Of a stretch of 64,000 nt of DNA, positions 44,033 to 53,138 are shown piece after piece. The position numbers were made by a program, and so were the translations under genes. Under the pieces are notes generated by a model that ran no database searches, was not told where the DNA came from, and was given only the letters and a program-made list of their open reading frames with translations. The DNA comes from CALHVX01 sp051027215 (GTDB lineage Bacteria; Pseudomonadota; Gammaproteobacteria; Pseudomonadales; Azotimanducaceae): assembly GCA_051027215.1 (NCBI GenBank), contig JBPCXR010000229.1, positions 45,116-109,115 of the forward strand. The letters run 5' to 3'. Each line of letters begins with the position of its first letter. The first letter of the stretch is position 1.

Positions 44033-45263
44033 CCTCCCGGAAAACCTCCTGGCAACCTCCCAGGGTCAGCGCGCCGATGCCATTTTGCGCAGCTGCGTGC
44101 ACTGTGGTTTCTGTAACGCGACCTGTCCAACTTATCAGGTTTTAGGAGATGAGCTCGATGGCCCACGGGGCCGAATCTATCTGATTAAGACCTTGCTAGA
44201 GAGCGAAGCTGACGAACAGGTCAAGGTAGCTGAGCGTGCCGAGCAACATCTGGATCGTTGCCTGACTTGTCGAGCCTGCGAAACCACCTGTCCTTCTGGC
44301 GTCGCTTATGGCGAGTTGCTGGAGCTTGGACGGGCTGAAACCGACCGTATTCGGCCACGTCGGGGTATCCCTCGACTGATGCGACGCTGGTTGGTTACGC
44401 AGATGTCATCTACGCGCCGGGTTCGAAGGTGGTCAAGGCTGGGTCGACTTTTCGCGTTCGTTTTGCCTAACGCCCTAAAGCGCAATGTTCCGCCAAAGCC
44501 GAACAAGGCACCGGTTGGAGAGCATACAACGCGAGCTCTGAGCGACCCCGCATTGTCGGGTATGCGGGTGTTGTTGCTTGATGGTTGTGTACAGGAGGCA
44601 GCGACGCCGGCAACAAACCAGACGCTGAGTCAACTATTGCAGCGGCGTGGGGCTGAGGTCGTGCGCTTGCCCAAGGAATCTTGCTGCGGTGCGCTGGCGC
44701 TCCATCTGAACGCCCAGGATTCTGCCTTGGCGGCTGCTCGAAAACTGCTGGATCAGTTCGAAGCGGTAGCCGACGAGGTGGACGTGGTCGTCTCTACGGC
44801 GAGTGGGTGTGGTGTAACTCAACGAGACTATCCACGCCTATTCGAAGGTGAGAGCGGTCACTATCGCCTGCTTGCCAGAACGTTTGCAGAGAAGTTGCAA
44901 GACGCCAGCGAGCTGCTGTCCCAATCCCGTACCCTCGAAGCTCAGATGACGGGTCAGCGGATTGCCTGGCATGCGCCCTGCACGCTGCAACATGGCCAAC
45001 GTACGGGCGAGGATGTACCGAGGCTGCTGCAACAGGCGGGCTACGAGCTCGTACCGGTGCGCGACAGTCATCTGTGCTGCGGCTCGGCGGGAACCTATTC
45101 GGTGCTACAACCAGCGCTCTGCGAAGAGCTGGGCGAGCGCAAGCTGCAAGCACTGACCAGCGCAGATCCGCAGCTCATTGCCACCGCCAATGTTGGCTGC
45201 CAGCTGCACTTGAGTCACGGAGCCCAAGTTCCGGTGAAGCACTGGCTCGAACTGCTGCAATAA
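44022..45263 (+). CDS. glcF: Glycolate oxidase, iron-sulfur subunit GlcF
   Basis: A 413-residue iron-sulfur protein with two [4Fe-4S] clusters, CVHCGFCNATCP and CLTCRACETTCPSG, and two CCG domains (SCCGALALHL, HAPCTLQHGQ, LCCGSAGTYSVL). It accepts electrons from GlcDE and delivers them toward quinone. It closes the glcDEF operon; the MFS gene follows 40 bases later in the same direction and may carry a related carboxylate. Confidence 0.94.
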   Translation: MQTSLPENLLATSQGQRADAILRSCVHCGFCNATCPTYQVLGDELDGPRGRIYLIKTLLESEADEQVKVAERAEQHLDRCLTCRACETTCPSGVAYGELLELGRAETDRIRPRRGIPRLMRRWLVTQMSSTRRVRRWSRLGRLFAFVLPNALKRNVPPKPNKAPVGEHTTRALSDPALSGMRVLLLDGCVQEAATPATNQTLSQLLQRRGAEVVRLPKESCCGALALHLNAQDSALAAARKLLDQFEAVADEVDVVVSTASGCGVTQRDYPRLFEGESGHYRLLARTFAEKLQDASELLSQSRTLEAQMTGQRIAWHAPCTLQHGQRTGEDVPRLLQQAGYELVPVRDSHLCCGSAGTYSVLQPALCEELGERKLQALTSADPQLIATANVGCQLHLSHGAQVPVKHWLELLQ

Positions 45264-45303
45264 GCCAAACTGAAGTTCGACTGGATTGAGGGGAGACAGT
45301 CAC

Positions 45304-46662
45304 ATGGCCGACAGTCCGTTGACAGAGTCAGCGCACGCAGACGTGCAGGGCGCTGTTACCTCTGCTGATGACGAGGCAGTGAGCAAGGGCAGCTATTTCT
45401 TCTTAGGATTTCTGACCCTGCTCAACGTCATGAACTTCGTTGATCGCCAGTTGCTCAGCAGCTTCGCCAACTACATCGTGCCGGATCTTGCGCTGACAAA
45501 TACTCAATTCGGCTTGCTCACCGGATTGGTATTCATCATCTTCTATTCTGCCATGGGGCTATTCATGGGCGCGTTGGCCGATACCGTGAATCGCACTCGG
45601 TTAATTGCGGCCGGGCTTGCGCTTTGGTCAGCGTTGACGGCATTGTCTGGCGCAGCCAAAGGATTCTGGAGTCTAGCCGCGCCGCGCATGTTCATAGGCG
45701 TGGGTGAGTCCATCATGACGCCCACCTCCATGTCGCTGCTGGCTGATCGCTTTCCACCCGGCCGCTTGGGGTTTGCCTCGGGCTTTTACTACATGGGTGT
45801 GCCCATTGGCGTTGGCGTCAGTTTGCTGATTGTGGGTTATCTCGGTCCAGCTATTGGTTGGCGCAACTGCTTTTACCTGTTGGGCGCTATAGGGTTACTC
45901 CTTGCCCTGGTGATGTTGTTCATCAAAGAAACGCCACGTAAACATCTACAACGTGCGCAAACGTTAGCTGGAACGGTAGAAAAGCAGAGTTTCAGCGAGA
46001 TCCTAAAGACCCTAGGTTTGGCTTTGCGCGCCTCTCCTGCTCTGGGTCTTACCATTGGCGGCGGTGTGGCCTTGCATTTCATTCTGGGCGCGGCGGCGTT
46101 CGATCAGCTCTGGTACGCCCAAGAGCGCGGGTTTGATAGAGACGAGATTGCGCGCTATTCCGGTTGGATCGCCATGGTGGCAGGCATACTAGGCAACCTC
46201 TTTGGCGGCATTGGTGGGGATAAGTTTCTGGCCCGCACGGGCATGGGTCGTCCGATGTTTTTGTTCTGGATAATGCTGGTGCTGGCTCCGTTCAACATCG
46301 CCTATCGCATTGTTCCACCAGATAGCATTTGGTTTTGGGTGGGTATTTTCCTTGGCTATTTTCAGCTCGGGTGTTTTTACGGACCGACGTTTTCTACGGT
46401 GCAGGAACTGGTACCACCACAGATTCGGGCAACGGTGGTGGCTTTCTACATCTTGATGTTGAATCTGGTAGGGCTGGGCTTTGGCATCACTGCTGGTGGC
46501 ATCGCGGTCGATGCGCTCATCGATGCCGGAGTCGCGGAGCCATATAGCTGGACATTGTTGGGCTTTACGCTGCTGTCGCTATTGGCTATTCCCTTGTTCT
46601 ACGCTGCTGGCCGGCGTTTTTATCGAGATCGGGAACGCTTGTTCGAGCGAGTGAGCGACTAA
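45304..46662 (+). CDS. MFS transporter, spinster-like
   Basis: A 452-residue major facilitator with about twelve helices. The first helix region LLNVMNFVDRQLLSSFANYI and GESIMTPTSMSLLADRFPPGR match the spinster-like group common in lipid- and aromatic-degrading bacteria. ATG 45304 has GAGGGGAGA upstream; an in-frame TTG at 45286 overlaps that ribosome site. Its place after glcDEF suggests import of an organic acid, but spinster relatives carry many amphipathic compounds. Confidence 0.85.
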   Translation: MADSPLTESAHADVQGAVTSADDEAVSKGSYFFLGFLTLLNVMNFVDRQLLSSFANYIVPDLALTNTQFGLLTGLVFIIFYSAMGLFMGALADTVNRTRLIAAGLALWSALTALSGAAKGFWSLAAPRMFIGVGESIMTPTSMSLLADRFPPGRLGFASGFYYMGVPIGVGVSLLIVGYLGPAIGWRNCFYLLGAIGLLLALVMLFIKETPRKHLQRAQTLAGTVEKQSFSEILKTLGLALRASPALGLTIGGGVALHFILGAAAFDQLWYAQERGFDRDEIARYSGWIAMVAGILGNLFGGIGGDKFLARTGMGRPMFLFWIMLVLAPFNIAYRIVPPDSIWFWVGIFLGYFQLGCFYGPTFSTVQELVPPQIRATVVAFYILMLNLVGLGFGITAGGIAVDALIDAGVAEPYSWTLLGFTLLSLLAIPLFYAAGRRFYRDRERLFERVSD

Positions 46663-46683
46663 GCACTGGTTTACTGATTCAGT

Positions 46684-47196
46684 TCAGCCGCGATAGGTTC
46701 GATAGCGATCGCGGATAGCACTGGCTTCCGCTGGTTCGCCCTTGGCTTGCTTAGCGTCGGCAATGACCAACCAGGCATCGCGTTGGAGATCTGCGCGATC
46801 ACCCGCCAGCGCTAGCGCCTTACGGGCATAACGTTCTGCGGCTACAGCCCGTTGCGGCAACTGCAAGCGGGCGAGCTCGATCCACAAATCTGCTCGACGC
46901 GGCTCCAAGCGAATCGCCCGCTCGACGTAAGCCACCGCGCTGGCGTTATCCCCAGATGCTTTGGCCCGCTCACTTTCACGTAGCAACGCCAAGGTAGCCT
47001 GGCTCGCATCGCTTCGTGGCTCGCTGGGAGCGCTCGCAGGTGGTCGCTCGAGTTCTGGATAGACCGGCGGCGGAGCTTCCCCAGAGCGGTCTTCTACCGG
47101 TGGCAGCGCACCGCCGCTAGGTAACGACTGCGTGGTGCAGCCGCTGATGATGAACATGGCGACCAATGACGAAATGCTAAGCGGGTAGGCTTTCAT
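46684..47196 (-). CDS. lpoP: TPR lipoprotein, LpoP-like PBP1b activator
   Basis: A 170-residue lipoprotein with lipobox IISGCT near residue 20, a Pro-rich linker (GALPPVEDRSGEAPPPVYP) and two to three TPR hairpins (LRESERAKASGDNASAVAYVERAI, PQRAVAAERYARKALAL). It lies directly downstream of the PBP1b gene (11 bases). LpoP, the TPR lipoprotein that activates PBP1b in Pseudomonas, is encoded next to its synthase and has this layout, so the assignment is by architecture and neighbourhood. Sequence conservation of LpoP proteins is low. Confidence 0.75.
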   Translation of the reverse strand: MKAYPLSISSLVAMFIISGCTTQSLPSGGALPPVEDRSGEAPPPVYPELERPPASAPSEPRSDASQATLALLRESERAKASGDNASAVAYVERAIRLEPRRADLWIELARLQLPQRAVAAERYARKALALAGDRADLQRDAWLVIADAKQAKGEPAEASAIRDRYRTYRG

Positions 47197-47207
47197 GCTG
47201 CGATTAT

Positions 47208-49562
47208 CTACTGCTCAATGCGGTTGGCGCCAGGGTTACGCAACCAGCGTTGGAATCGTTCGCTCAAGTCACGAAATGGAGACAGACCGCAATCGGGATG
47301 TGGCTCCAGTTGGATCCGTGACGGTAGAGACAATTGGATGGGCTGGGTGCCGGCGCAATTTGAGCGAATGCTGTAACCGGTGAGGTAGTCAACGCGCATC
47401 CGTGTCTGCCCAGGAGTGGTAAGCGACTTTTCGTCGGCAATGACCGGCTGTAGATCGGTATCACTCATGATGGCATCCCACAGGCGCATAGCGCCTGCGG
47501 CTCCGGTAAGCCCGGTGGGTTGATTGTCATCACGGCCAATCCAGGCGACCGCTAAGTAGTTGGCATCGAAGCCGGCGAACCAGCTGTCGCGGTAGTCATC
47601 GGATGTGCCGGTCTTACCGGCAATTCCGCGGTTGGCAAAGCGTGAGGTCTTGCCAGTGCCGAGTTGCATGACAGTGGCAAGCGCAGCGGTCAGTGCGTCG
47701 TTTACCTCTGGCTCGACGGTTTGACTCAAGTCGATGGGGTGGTGTGATAGCGCCTGGCCGCGCTCATCCAGTACCCGCACAACCGTTCGGGGTTGCATGG
47801 CGAAACCGCCGCTAGCAAAGGTTGCATAGAGTTGCAGCACTTGCAGCGGCGTGCGTTCTTCTGCACCTAGCAACAGCGAGGGGTAGGGATTGCGTGTCGG
47901 CGTGCCAGAAAGTTGTGCAAGTCGCTCGGCGACGGCCCCGACCCCGAGACCCAGACCCAGGTTGACGGTAGCAAGGTTCAACGAATCCGCTAGTCCGCGA
48001 ACCAAAGGGACTCTGCCGTGCTCGATTTCGTCGAAGTTGCGCGGTTCCCATAACTGATCACCAGGAAGGGCAAGGGACACAGCGCTGTCGTCCAGAGGCG
48101 TCGCTAGATGAGCTTGGTTTTCTAAGGCCAGCAGGTAGATAACCGGTTTAAGCAGGGAGCCAATGGGTCGGCTTGCGGCGACAGCTCGGTTGTAGCCGTC
48201 AAAGCCTGCCTTACGACCCCCGGCCAGGGCTAGTACTTCGCCGGTTTGGGTGTCGCTGATGACTACCGCGGCCTCTAAGGATGCATCGGGCAACTCGCGT
48301 CCCCGCTCAATGGCTTTGAGGATCTGCTCTACCCGGGAGTCGATGCGGTCCTGCAAGCGCGGGTCTAGGGTGGTGAAGACCCGCAACCCTTGGCTTGCGA
48401 GGTCTTCATCGGCGTAGCTGTTCTTTAAGTTTTCCCGAACCAGTTCCATAAAGGCTGGATAGTAAGTGCCGCCTTTGCGCAGCCCTTTGACGACGGTCAA
48501 TGGTGAGTTGTGGGCGCTTGTGAGCGCCTGCGCGTCGATCAAACCTTGCCGATGCATGATTGCCAAGACCCGATCGCGGCGCTCGCGTACGCGAACCGGT
48601 CGCCGGTAAGGGTTGTAGTACGAGGGGCCGCGAATGATGGTCACCAGCGTGGCAATTTCCTGCACTGAGAGCTCGTCTAGAGGTTTGTTGAAGTAAAACT
48701 GGGCACCGAGTCCGAACCCATGAATGGCCCTTCGCCCGGCCTGTCCTAGGTAGATCTCATTGATATAGGCGTTGAGTAGATCTGTTTTCGTGAAGCGAAA
48801 CTCTAAGATGATGGCCATCGCGACCTCCCGCAGCTTGCGGCTGAGGGTGCGCTCACTGGACAGGTAGTAGCTCTTCACCAGCTGCTGGGTGAGGGTGCTG
48901 CCGCCCTGGGCCAACTCGCCCGATCGGACGTTGACCAACAAGGCGCGAAAAATGCCTCGCAGATCGAAACCGTGGTGGCTATCGAAGCTCTGGTCCTCAA
49001 CCGCTTTGAGTGCTTGCCGTAGCAAATCTGGTACTTGTTCCGGGGTGAGGATCACGCGGTCCTCCCCATGGCTAGGAAAGATGCTGCCAATGACCGGCGG
49101 GTCGAGGCGAATCAGCGCGGTTTGTGTGACATTGCCTTGCTGCGCTGGCTCGGTGCGCGCGATTGCGGTCAGAAAGCCATCGGCCAAGGTCAGGCGTACA
49201 GGTATGGCTGGGCGAGACATTTCAGGAAACCGGAAACCCCGTAAATGTACTTCCACGCCGCTGGCGGTAAGCCGATAGCTGCCAGGGAGTAGTGGCGTGG
49301 TGCCTGGTTCGTAGCCGACGCGCTCGAGCTCTGCCTGCAATTCGGGCAGTTGGATCTTCAGACCCGCGTACAACTCCAGTGGCCGTGCGTAGACCACTGC
49401 GGGAATCGACCAACGTCGGCCTTCAAAGGTCTGGGTGATCTTGCGGTCTAGATGAACGAAGTATCCTGCCAGGGCGACCAGGCCAATTAGGGCAAGAATC
49501 CCACTAACCTTTAGACCCAGTAGTAGCCATTTGCGTAGCGGCGTTGGCGTGCTCTGGGTTAT
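47208..49562 (-). CDS. mrcB: Penicillin-binding protein 1B, with an ATA start site
   Basis: A class A PBP of 784 residues from 49562. The N-terminal basic stretch and membrane helix (ILALIGLVALAGYFVHL) precede FEGRRWSIPAVVYARPLEL, the PBP1b UB2H entry. Glycosyltransferase motifs: EDQSFDSHHG and GGSTLTQQLVK. Transpeptidase motifs: SLLK, SLN and KTGTS. No ATG, GTG or TTG lies in frame ahead of the membrane helix; the next (GTG 49397) would remove it. At 49562 an ATA overlaps the upstream gene's TAA (ATAA), with AGGAG eight bases before it. It forms a cluster with the LpoP-like lipoprotein and a DsbA-like protein. Confidence 0.9.
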   Translation of the reverse strand: MTQSTPTPLRKWLLLGLKVSGILALIGLVALAGYFVHLDRKITQTFEGRRWSIPAVVYARPLELYAGLKIQLPELQAELERVGYEPGTTPLLPGSYRLTASGVEVHLRGFRFPEMSRPAIPVRLTLADGFLTAIARTEPAQQGNVTQTALIRLDPPVIGSIFPSHGEDRVILTPEQVPDLLRQALKAVEDQSFDSHHGFDLRGIFRALLVNVRSGELAQGGSTLTQQLVKSYYLSSERTLSRKLREVAMAIILEFRFTKTDLLNAYINEIYLGQAGRRAIHGFGLGAQFYFNKPLDELSVQEIATLVTIIRGPSYYNPYRRPVRVRERRDRVLAIMHRQGLIDAQALTSAHNSPLTVVKGLRKGGTYYPAFMELVRENLKNSYADEDLASQGLRVFTTLDPRLQDRIDSRVEQILKAIERGRELPDASLEAAVVISDTQTGEVLALAGGRKAGFDGYNRAVAASRPIGSLLKPVIYLLALENQAHLATPLDDSAVSLALPGDQLWEPRNFDEIEHGRVPLVRGLADSLNLATVNLGLGLGVGAVAERLAQLSGTPTRNPYPSLLLGAEERTPLQVLQLYATFASGGFAMQPRTVVRVLDERGQALSHHPIDLSQTVEPEVNDALTAALATVMQLGTGKTSRFANRGIAGKTGTSDDYRDSWFAGFDANYLAVAWIGRDDNQPTGLTGAAGAMRLWDAIMSDTDLQPVIADEKSLTTPGQTRMRVDYLTGYSIRSNCAGTQPIQLSLPSRIQLEPHPDCGLSPFRDLSERFQRWLRNPGANRIEQ

Positions 49563-50254
49563 TGAGCTGACTCCTGTTCCAGGGCGATCAACTGGTCGGC
49601 GACCAACAGTGCGGGCTTGCGACCAACATCCATATTGATGCGGTATTTGTCTGCGACTACCAGGTTCGGAACACTCCGAATCTCAGCCTTGCGCGAGTTG
49701 CTTTCGATCTCTGCGAGGCGGCGTCGCACGCTAGTGCTGTTGTACGCGGTAAGGAAGGCGTCCTTGCTGATGCCGTTGCCGTCGACGAAGTCAGCGATCT
49801 GCTCGACCGACAAAAATTGCTTGCGATTGTCGTGGATTGCACGAAAAAAGCGATCGTGGTTTTGGGCTAGTGCGCCTTCTTGTTCCAGTGCAATGTAAGT
49901 TTGCGCCAACAGGGCGAACATGGGTGAAAAGCTCACCGGACTGCGTTTGAAAATGACACCTTCAGGCAGGGTACGCTGCCAATCTTCAAGCAGAGGGTCG
50001 AAATTGCGGCAATGGACGCACGCCCAGCTAAAGTACTCGGTGACGACAATGGGGGCCCCCGGCCGTCGCGCAGGCACATCTTCAAGTACCGTGTACTGCT
50101 CGCCTTCAGCCAGGTTGCCGCCGTTCACACCGCTTGAGTACAGCAGCCCATAGCCACCGACGACGATCACTAGTAGGGCGACGAAGCCGAGAATCGCATT
50201 GCGCAGGCGTAGCGCCTGCTTGTTGGATTTACTGCTAGAACGATTTTTTGCCAC
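49559..50254 (-). CDS. Membrane-anchored DsbA-like thiol oxidoreductase
   Basis: A 231-residue protein with a basic N-terminus, one membrane anchor (AILGFVALLVIVVGGYGLL) and a periplasmic thioredoxin fold with CVHC at Cys79-Cys82, helical insert and cis-Pro loop region RSVPNLVV. It resembles the DsbA/thiol:disulfide interchange group. GTG 50254 is chosen because the anchor begins soon after; upstream sequence in frame looks non-coding. Its TAA overlaps the putative ATA start of the PBP1b gene, implying coupled translation. Confidence 0.85.
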   Translation of the reverse strand: MAKNRSSSKSNKQALRLRNAILGFVALLVIVVGGYGLLYSSGVNGGNLAEGEQYTVLEDVPARRPGAPIVVTEYFSWACVHCRNFDPLLEDWQRTLPEGVIFKRSPVSFSPMFALLAQTYIALEQEGALAQNHDRFFRAIHDNRKQFLSVEQIADFVDGNGISKDAFLTAYNSTSVRRRLAEIESNSRKAEIRSVPNLVVADKYRINMDVGRKPALLVADQLIALEQESAQ

Positions 50255-50425
50255 GGAGCATCTACCCGCAATGAGACCGCCGAATGGTACCGATCTGGGG
50301 TGGGGATTGGGTACCCCAGTTGCGTCAAAGTCGGGCATTCTTGTGCAAATCTGCCGTCAATCCGGCGTTTTAAGCACCGTGGTAGAGCTGTCATACTCCG
50401 ATTTTGATTCCAGCGGACAACGTCA

Positions 50426-50692
50426 TTGGAAACTTACCAGCTGTTTCACTTCGATTTCTGCCCGTTCTGCATGCGCGTTCGACAATTTCTGGAGGTTAAC
50501 GGCATCGACATACCGCTGCGCAATATCCATCGGGAGCCCGATGCCCTTCGGGAACTGCTGACCGGGGGTGGCAGCCAGCAGGTCCCCTGCCTGCGAATTG
50601 CTGTGGGCGATCAGGTGCGCTGGCTCTATGAGTCTGCTGACATTCTGGCGTATTTGCATTCTCGCTTGCTCGCGCAGCCCGACGCGCTCTGA
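50426..50692 (+). CDS. Glutaredoxin-like protein
   Basis: An 88-residue glutaredoxin/GST-N domain with a dithiol site CPFC (Cys12-Cys15) and the GSH-binding QQVPCLRIAVGD (cis-Pro) and YESADILAYL blocks. It is cytoplasmic, with a TTG start. Proteins of this form accompany membrane or GSH-dependent redox genes; here it is divergent from the DsbA-like gene and 9 bases ahead of the SNase-like membrane protein. Confidence 0.85.
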   Translation: METYQLFHFDFCPFCMRVRQFLEVNGIDIPLRNIHREPDALRELLTGGGSQQVPCLRIAVGDQVRWLYESADILAYLHSRLLAQPDAL

Positions 50693-50701
50693 GTAGAGCC
50701 G

Positions 50702-51946
50702 GTGAGCGAAGCAAAAGATTCACAAGCAGTCGGCGAGGCTTTGCGCAATGAAGCGCTGAAGGCCGTGGAGCATGTGCAGATCAGCCCACTGTCTATACAG
50801 GCAGCTTCGCTGGTTCGCTCCATCGACGCCCTCTCCAGGATTTTCTGGATTTCCCTCGCCGGCACCTTTATGACGATCTTTTTTGCCGGTCTGAGTCAAT
50901 TGGAAGTCAACGCCTCCAGCGAGTTCATTTCGCTGGGTGAGTATCAGGTGCCAAAATCCATTGTGCCTCTCGGAGCGTTGCTGTTTGCGGTCTTTGTATT
51001 TTGGCTGACAGCCAACCGGCTGCGAATGTTGGCTTACGTATTACGCAGCTCGCACCTGCCAGCATCCATGGTGGATGAGATCTTCCGTCTTAACCCACCG
51101 GTGCTAAACGTGTTCGACGAAGATAATGAGCACCGCTGGTCGCCGTTCAATGGGGTCAGCGTGTTGGTGATCAATTGGGCGGTGTTTTTCGGCAATGCGG
51201 TGGCGTTGACGCTGTTCTCCACCATTCAGCAAGGAGCGGCGTCGGCGGAATTCGATCTGGTGCAACTGGGCCTGTTCGTACTCGCGACCATTGCCATTGT
51301 CGTCTATGGCGTTCGGACAATTTTTCCCCAGCTCAGAGCTATCCTTTCCCAGCTGCATGAGTTGAGTTTTCACATTGGCTGGCCGCGTATCGTGGGTGGT
51401 GTGGTGCTCATGCTGAGCGTGATCGCTGCGCAGCATTACGATCAGCTCGCAGATCCTGCGGAACAAGCGGATGATCTGTTGGGACCTGCGTTCGCCAACG
51501 CCATCGATGGCGAGACGCTGTTCATCCGTGGCGTGGAGGTCAAGTTGTTCGGCATCGATGCCGTTGAACGGGGCCAGGTCTGCCAGGACGAAATTGGTAA
51601 TGACTACCCTTGCGGTCGTGTTGCAGTGCAAGCGCTGCAGGAGCGAGTCCACAATCGTGACGTTGTCTGTATGCCGTTTTATGCCATCAGCTCACATAAG
51701 GTGCTGGGTATGTGCGCGCTGCAGGATGATGCTCGGCCTATGCCCTCGGGTCGGGAGTCTTTTCTCGAGACCTACGGCCAGGACAGCCTCTCGCGCATTC
51801 AGGTTGAGCGAGGGCATGCGCTGTCAGTGGGCGTTGGCGAAACGCTGTTTCAAGATGAGCAGAATCAGGCTCAGACGCTACGGCTCGGCGTCTGGCAGGG
51901 GTCCTTCATGCCACCTGCGCTGTGGCGGGCCGCCAGTCGACCTTAG
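50702..51946 (+). CDS. Membrane protein with degenerate SNase-like domain
   Basis: A 414-residue protein. About five membrane segments (ISLAGTFMTIFFAGL, GALLFAVFVFWLT, VINWAVFFGNAVALTLF, LGLFVLATIAIVVYG, IVGGVVLMLSVIAAQ) are followed by about 150 residues like the thermonuclease fold: NAIDGETLFIRGVEVKLFGIDAVERG. Against staphylococcal nuclease, D21 is Glu, R35 is Lys and R87 appears as Lys, so nuclease activity is unlikely. Cysteines at VCQDE and YPCGR may form a disulfide. The start is a GTG. I know of no characterised protein with this build. Confidence 0.7.
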   Translation: MSEAKDSQAVGEALRNEALKAVEHVQISPLSIQAASLVRSIDALSRIFWISLAGTFMTIFFAGLSQLEVNASSEFISLGEYQVPKSIVPLGALLFAVFVFWLTANRLRMLAYVLRSSHLPASMVDEIFRLNPPVLNVFDEDNEHRWSPFNGVSVLVINWAVFFGNAVALTLFSTIQQGAASAEFDLVQLGLFVLATIAIVVYGVRTIFPQLRAILSQLHELSFHIGWPRIVGGVVLMLSVIAAQHYDQLADPAEQADDLLGPAFANAIDGETLFIRGVEVKLFGIDAVERGQVCQDEIGNDYPCGRVAVQALQERVHNRDVVCMPFYAISSHKVLGMCALQDDARPMPSGRESFLETYGQDSLSRIQVERGHALSVGVGETLFQDEQNQAQTLRLGVWQGSFMPPALWRAASRP

Positions 51947-52040
51947 CGGCCTCGCGCCGTTGGCTTTGCCCGCCACTGCTGCGGTGCTATGTTGCCCGTC
52001 CAAATATTACAAACCGAACTGAACCCACTGGGAGTGACAA

Positions 52041-53081
52041 ATGAAACTCGGACTTATCTCTGGCTATTCTGGCCGCAAGATCAGCATCCCTATTGACCAG
52101 GTCAAACACGCAGAAAATCTCGGCTACGAAAGCATCTGGACCGCTGAGGCCTACGGTAGCGACGCGGTAACACCAGCGACCTGGATATTGGCCCAGACCA
52201 GTAAAATGAAAGTGGGTACGGCAATCATGCAGATGCCCGCTCGCTCTCCAGCAATGGCAGCGATGACCGCCATGACGTTGGCGGAGTTGTCAGGCGGTCG
52301 GTTCATTTGTGGTGTTGGTGCCTCTGGCCCGCAGGTGGTGGAAGGCTGGCATGGCGTACCTTACGGTAAGCCCGTGACTCGGCTCAAAGAGTACATCACC
52401 ATCATGAAGCAGATCTTCCGGCGCGAGGGAGCAGTGACTTTCGAGGGCAAGGAATACCAATTGCCTTACACCGGTCCAGGAGCTACCGGCCTCGGTAAGC
52501 CGCTGAAGAGCATTCTTCACTGTGAAGAAGACATTCCGATAATGGCGGCAACCATCACACCGTCGGGTGTAGCTGCCGCCGCTGAGGTGGCAGACGGATT
52601 CTTCCCGGTGTGGATGGATCCAGAGCAGTATCACGTGTTCGATGAGCCAATTAAGAAAGGTTTTGCGAAGGCGGGGGGCGACAAAAACCTCTCTCAGTTC
52701 GACATCGCGCCTTTCATCACCTGCATCATGGGTGATGACGTCGAGCAATGCATGATTCCGATCCGCGGCAACATGGCGCTGTACATCGGCGGTATGGGTG
52801 CCAGAGACAAGAACTTCTACAATGACTACGCTAAGCGCCTCGGTTTCGAAGAAGCGGCCATCAAGATCCAAGATTTGTTTCTCGCAGGTCGCAAGGACGA
52901 AGCCATGGCGGCGGTACCGGCAGAGCTGATCGACGCCTGCCACTTGGTTGGACCGAAGGATCGTATCAAGGAACGCATTCAGCGCTGGACCGGTGCTGGG
53001 AAACAAGGCCACGTCTCTTCCATGTTGATCGGTGCCGCTCAGCCGGAAGCCTTGGAAGTGATTGCTGAGGCGGTGCTTTAA
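52041..53081 (+). CDS. LLM-class flavin-dependent oxidoreductase (1)
   Basis: A 346-residue luciferase-like TIM-barrel protein of the F420-dependent type (AENLGYESIWTAEAYGSD, SGGRFICGVGASGPQVVEGWHG, AAEVADGFFPVW). These enzymes transfer hydride between F420H2 or FMNH2 and many substrates. It has a good ribosome site (GGGAG). It is the first of five LLM genes in 9.5 kb. Whether the cofactor is F420 or FMN cannot be decided from sequence alone. Confidence 0.88.
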   Translation: MKLGLISGYSGRKISIPIDQVKHAENLGYESIWTAEAYGSDAVTPATWILAQTSKMKVGTAIMQMPARSPAMAAMTAMTLAELSGGRFICGVGASGPQVVEGWHGVPYGKPVTRLKEYITIMKQIFRREGAVTFEGKEYQLPYTGPGATGLGKPLKSILHCEEDIPIMAATITPSGVAAAAEVADGFFPVWMDPEQYHVFDEPIKKGFAKAGGDKNLSQFDIAPFITCIMGDDVEQCMIPIRGNMALYIGGMGARDKNFYNDYAKRLGFEEAAIKIQDLFLAGRKDEAMAAVPAELIDACHLVGPKDRIKERIQRWTGAGKQGHVSSMLIGAAQPEALEVIAEAVL

Positions 53082-53098
53082 CGGTACCGAGTAGGCAT

Positions 53099-53135
53099 AC
53101 GCATAGCAGGCGAATAACTTGCGCCTGTTATGCGT
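53099..53135. terminator. Bidirectional terminator-like stem between LLM (1) and ppa
   Basis: Arms 53099-53112 and 53122-53135 (ACGCATAGCAGGCG against CGCCTGTTATGCGT) pair at 13 of 14 positions across a 9-base AT-rich loop. It lies between convergent genes, as expected for a shared terminator, although T-tracts are weak. Confidence 0.65.
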
Positions 53136-53138
53136 CGA

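Noticed and set aside
52290..53012. Long open frame (240 codons) on the minus strand
   Set aside because: It lies wholly inside the LLM gene on the opposite strand, has no recognisable motif, and arises from GC-rich codon periodicity.
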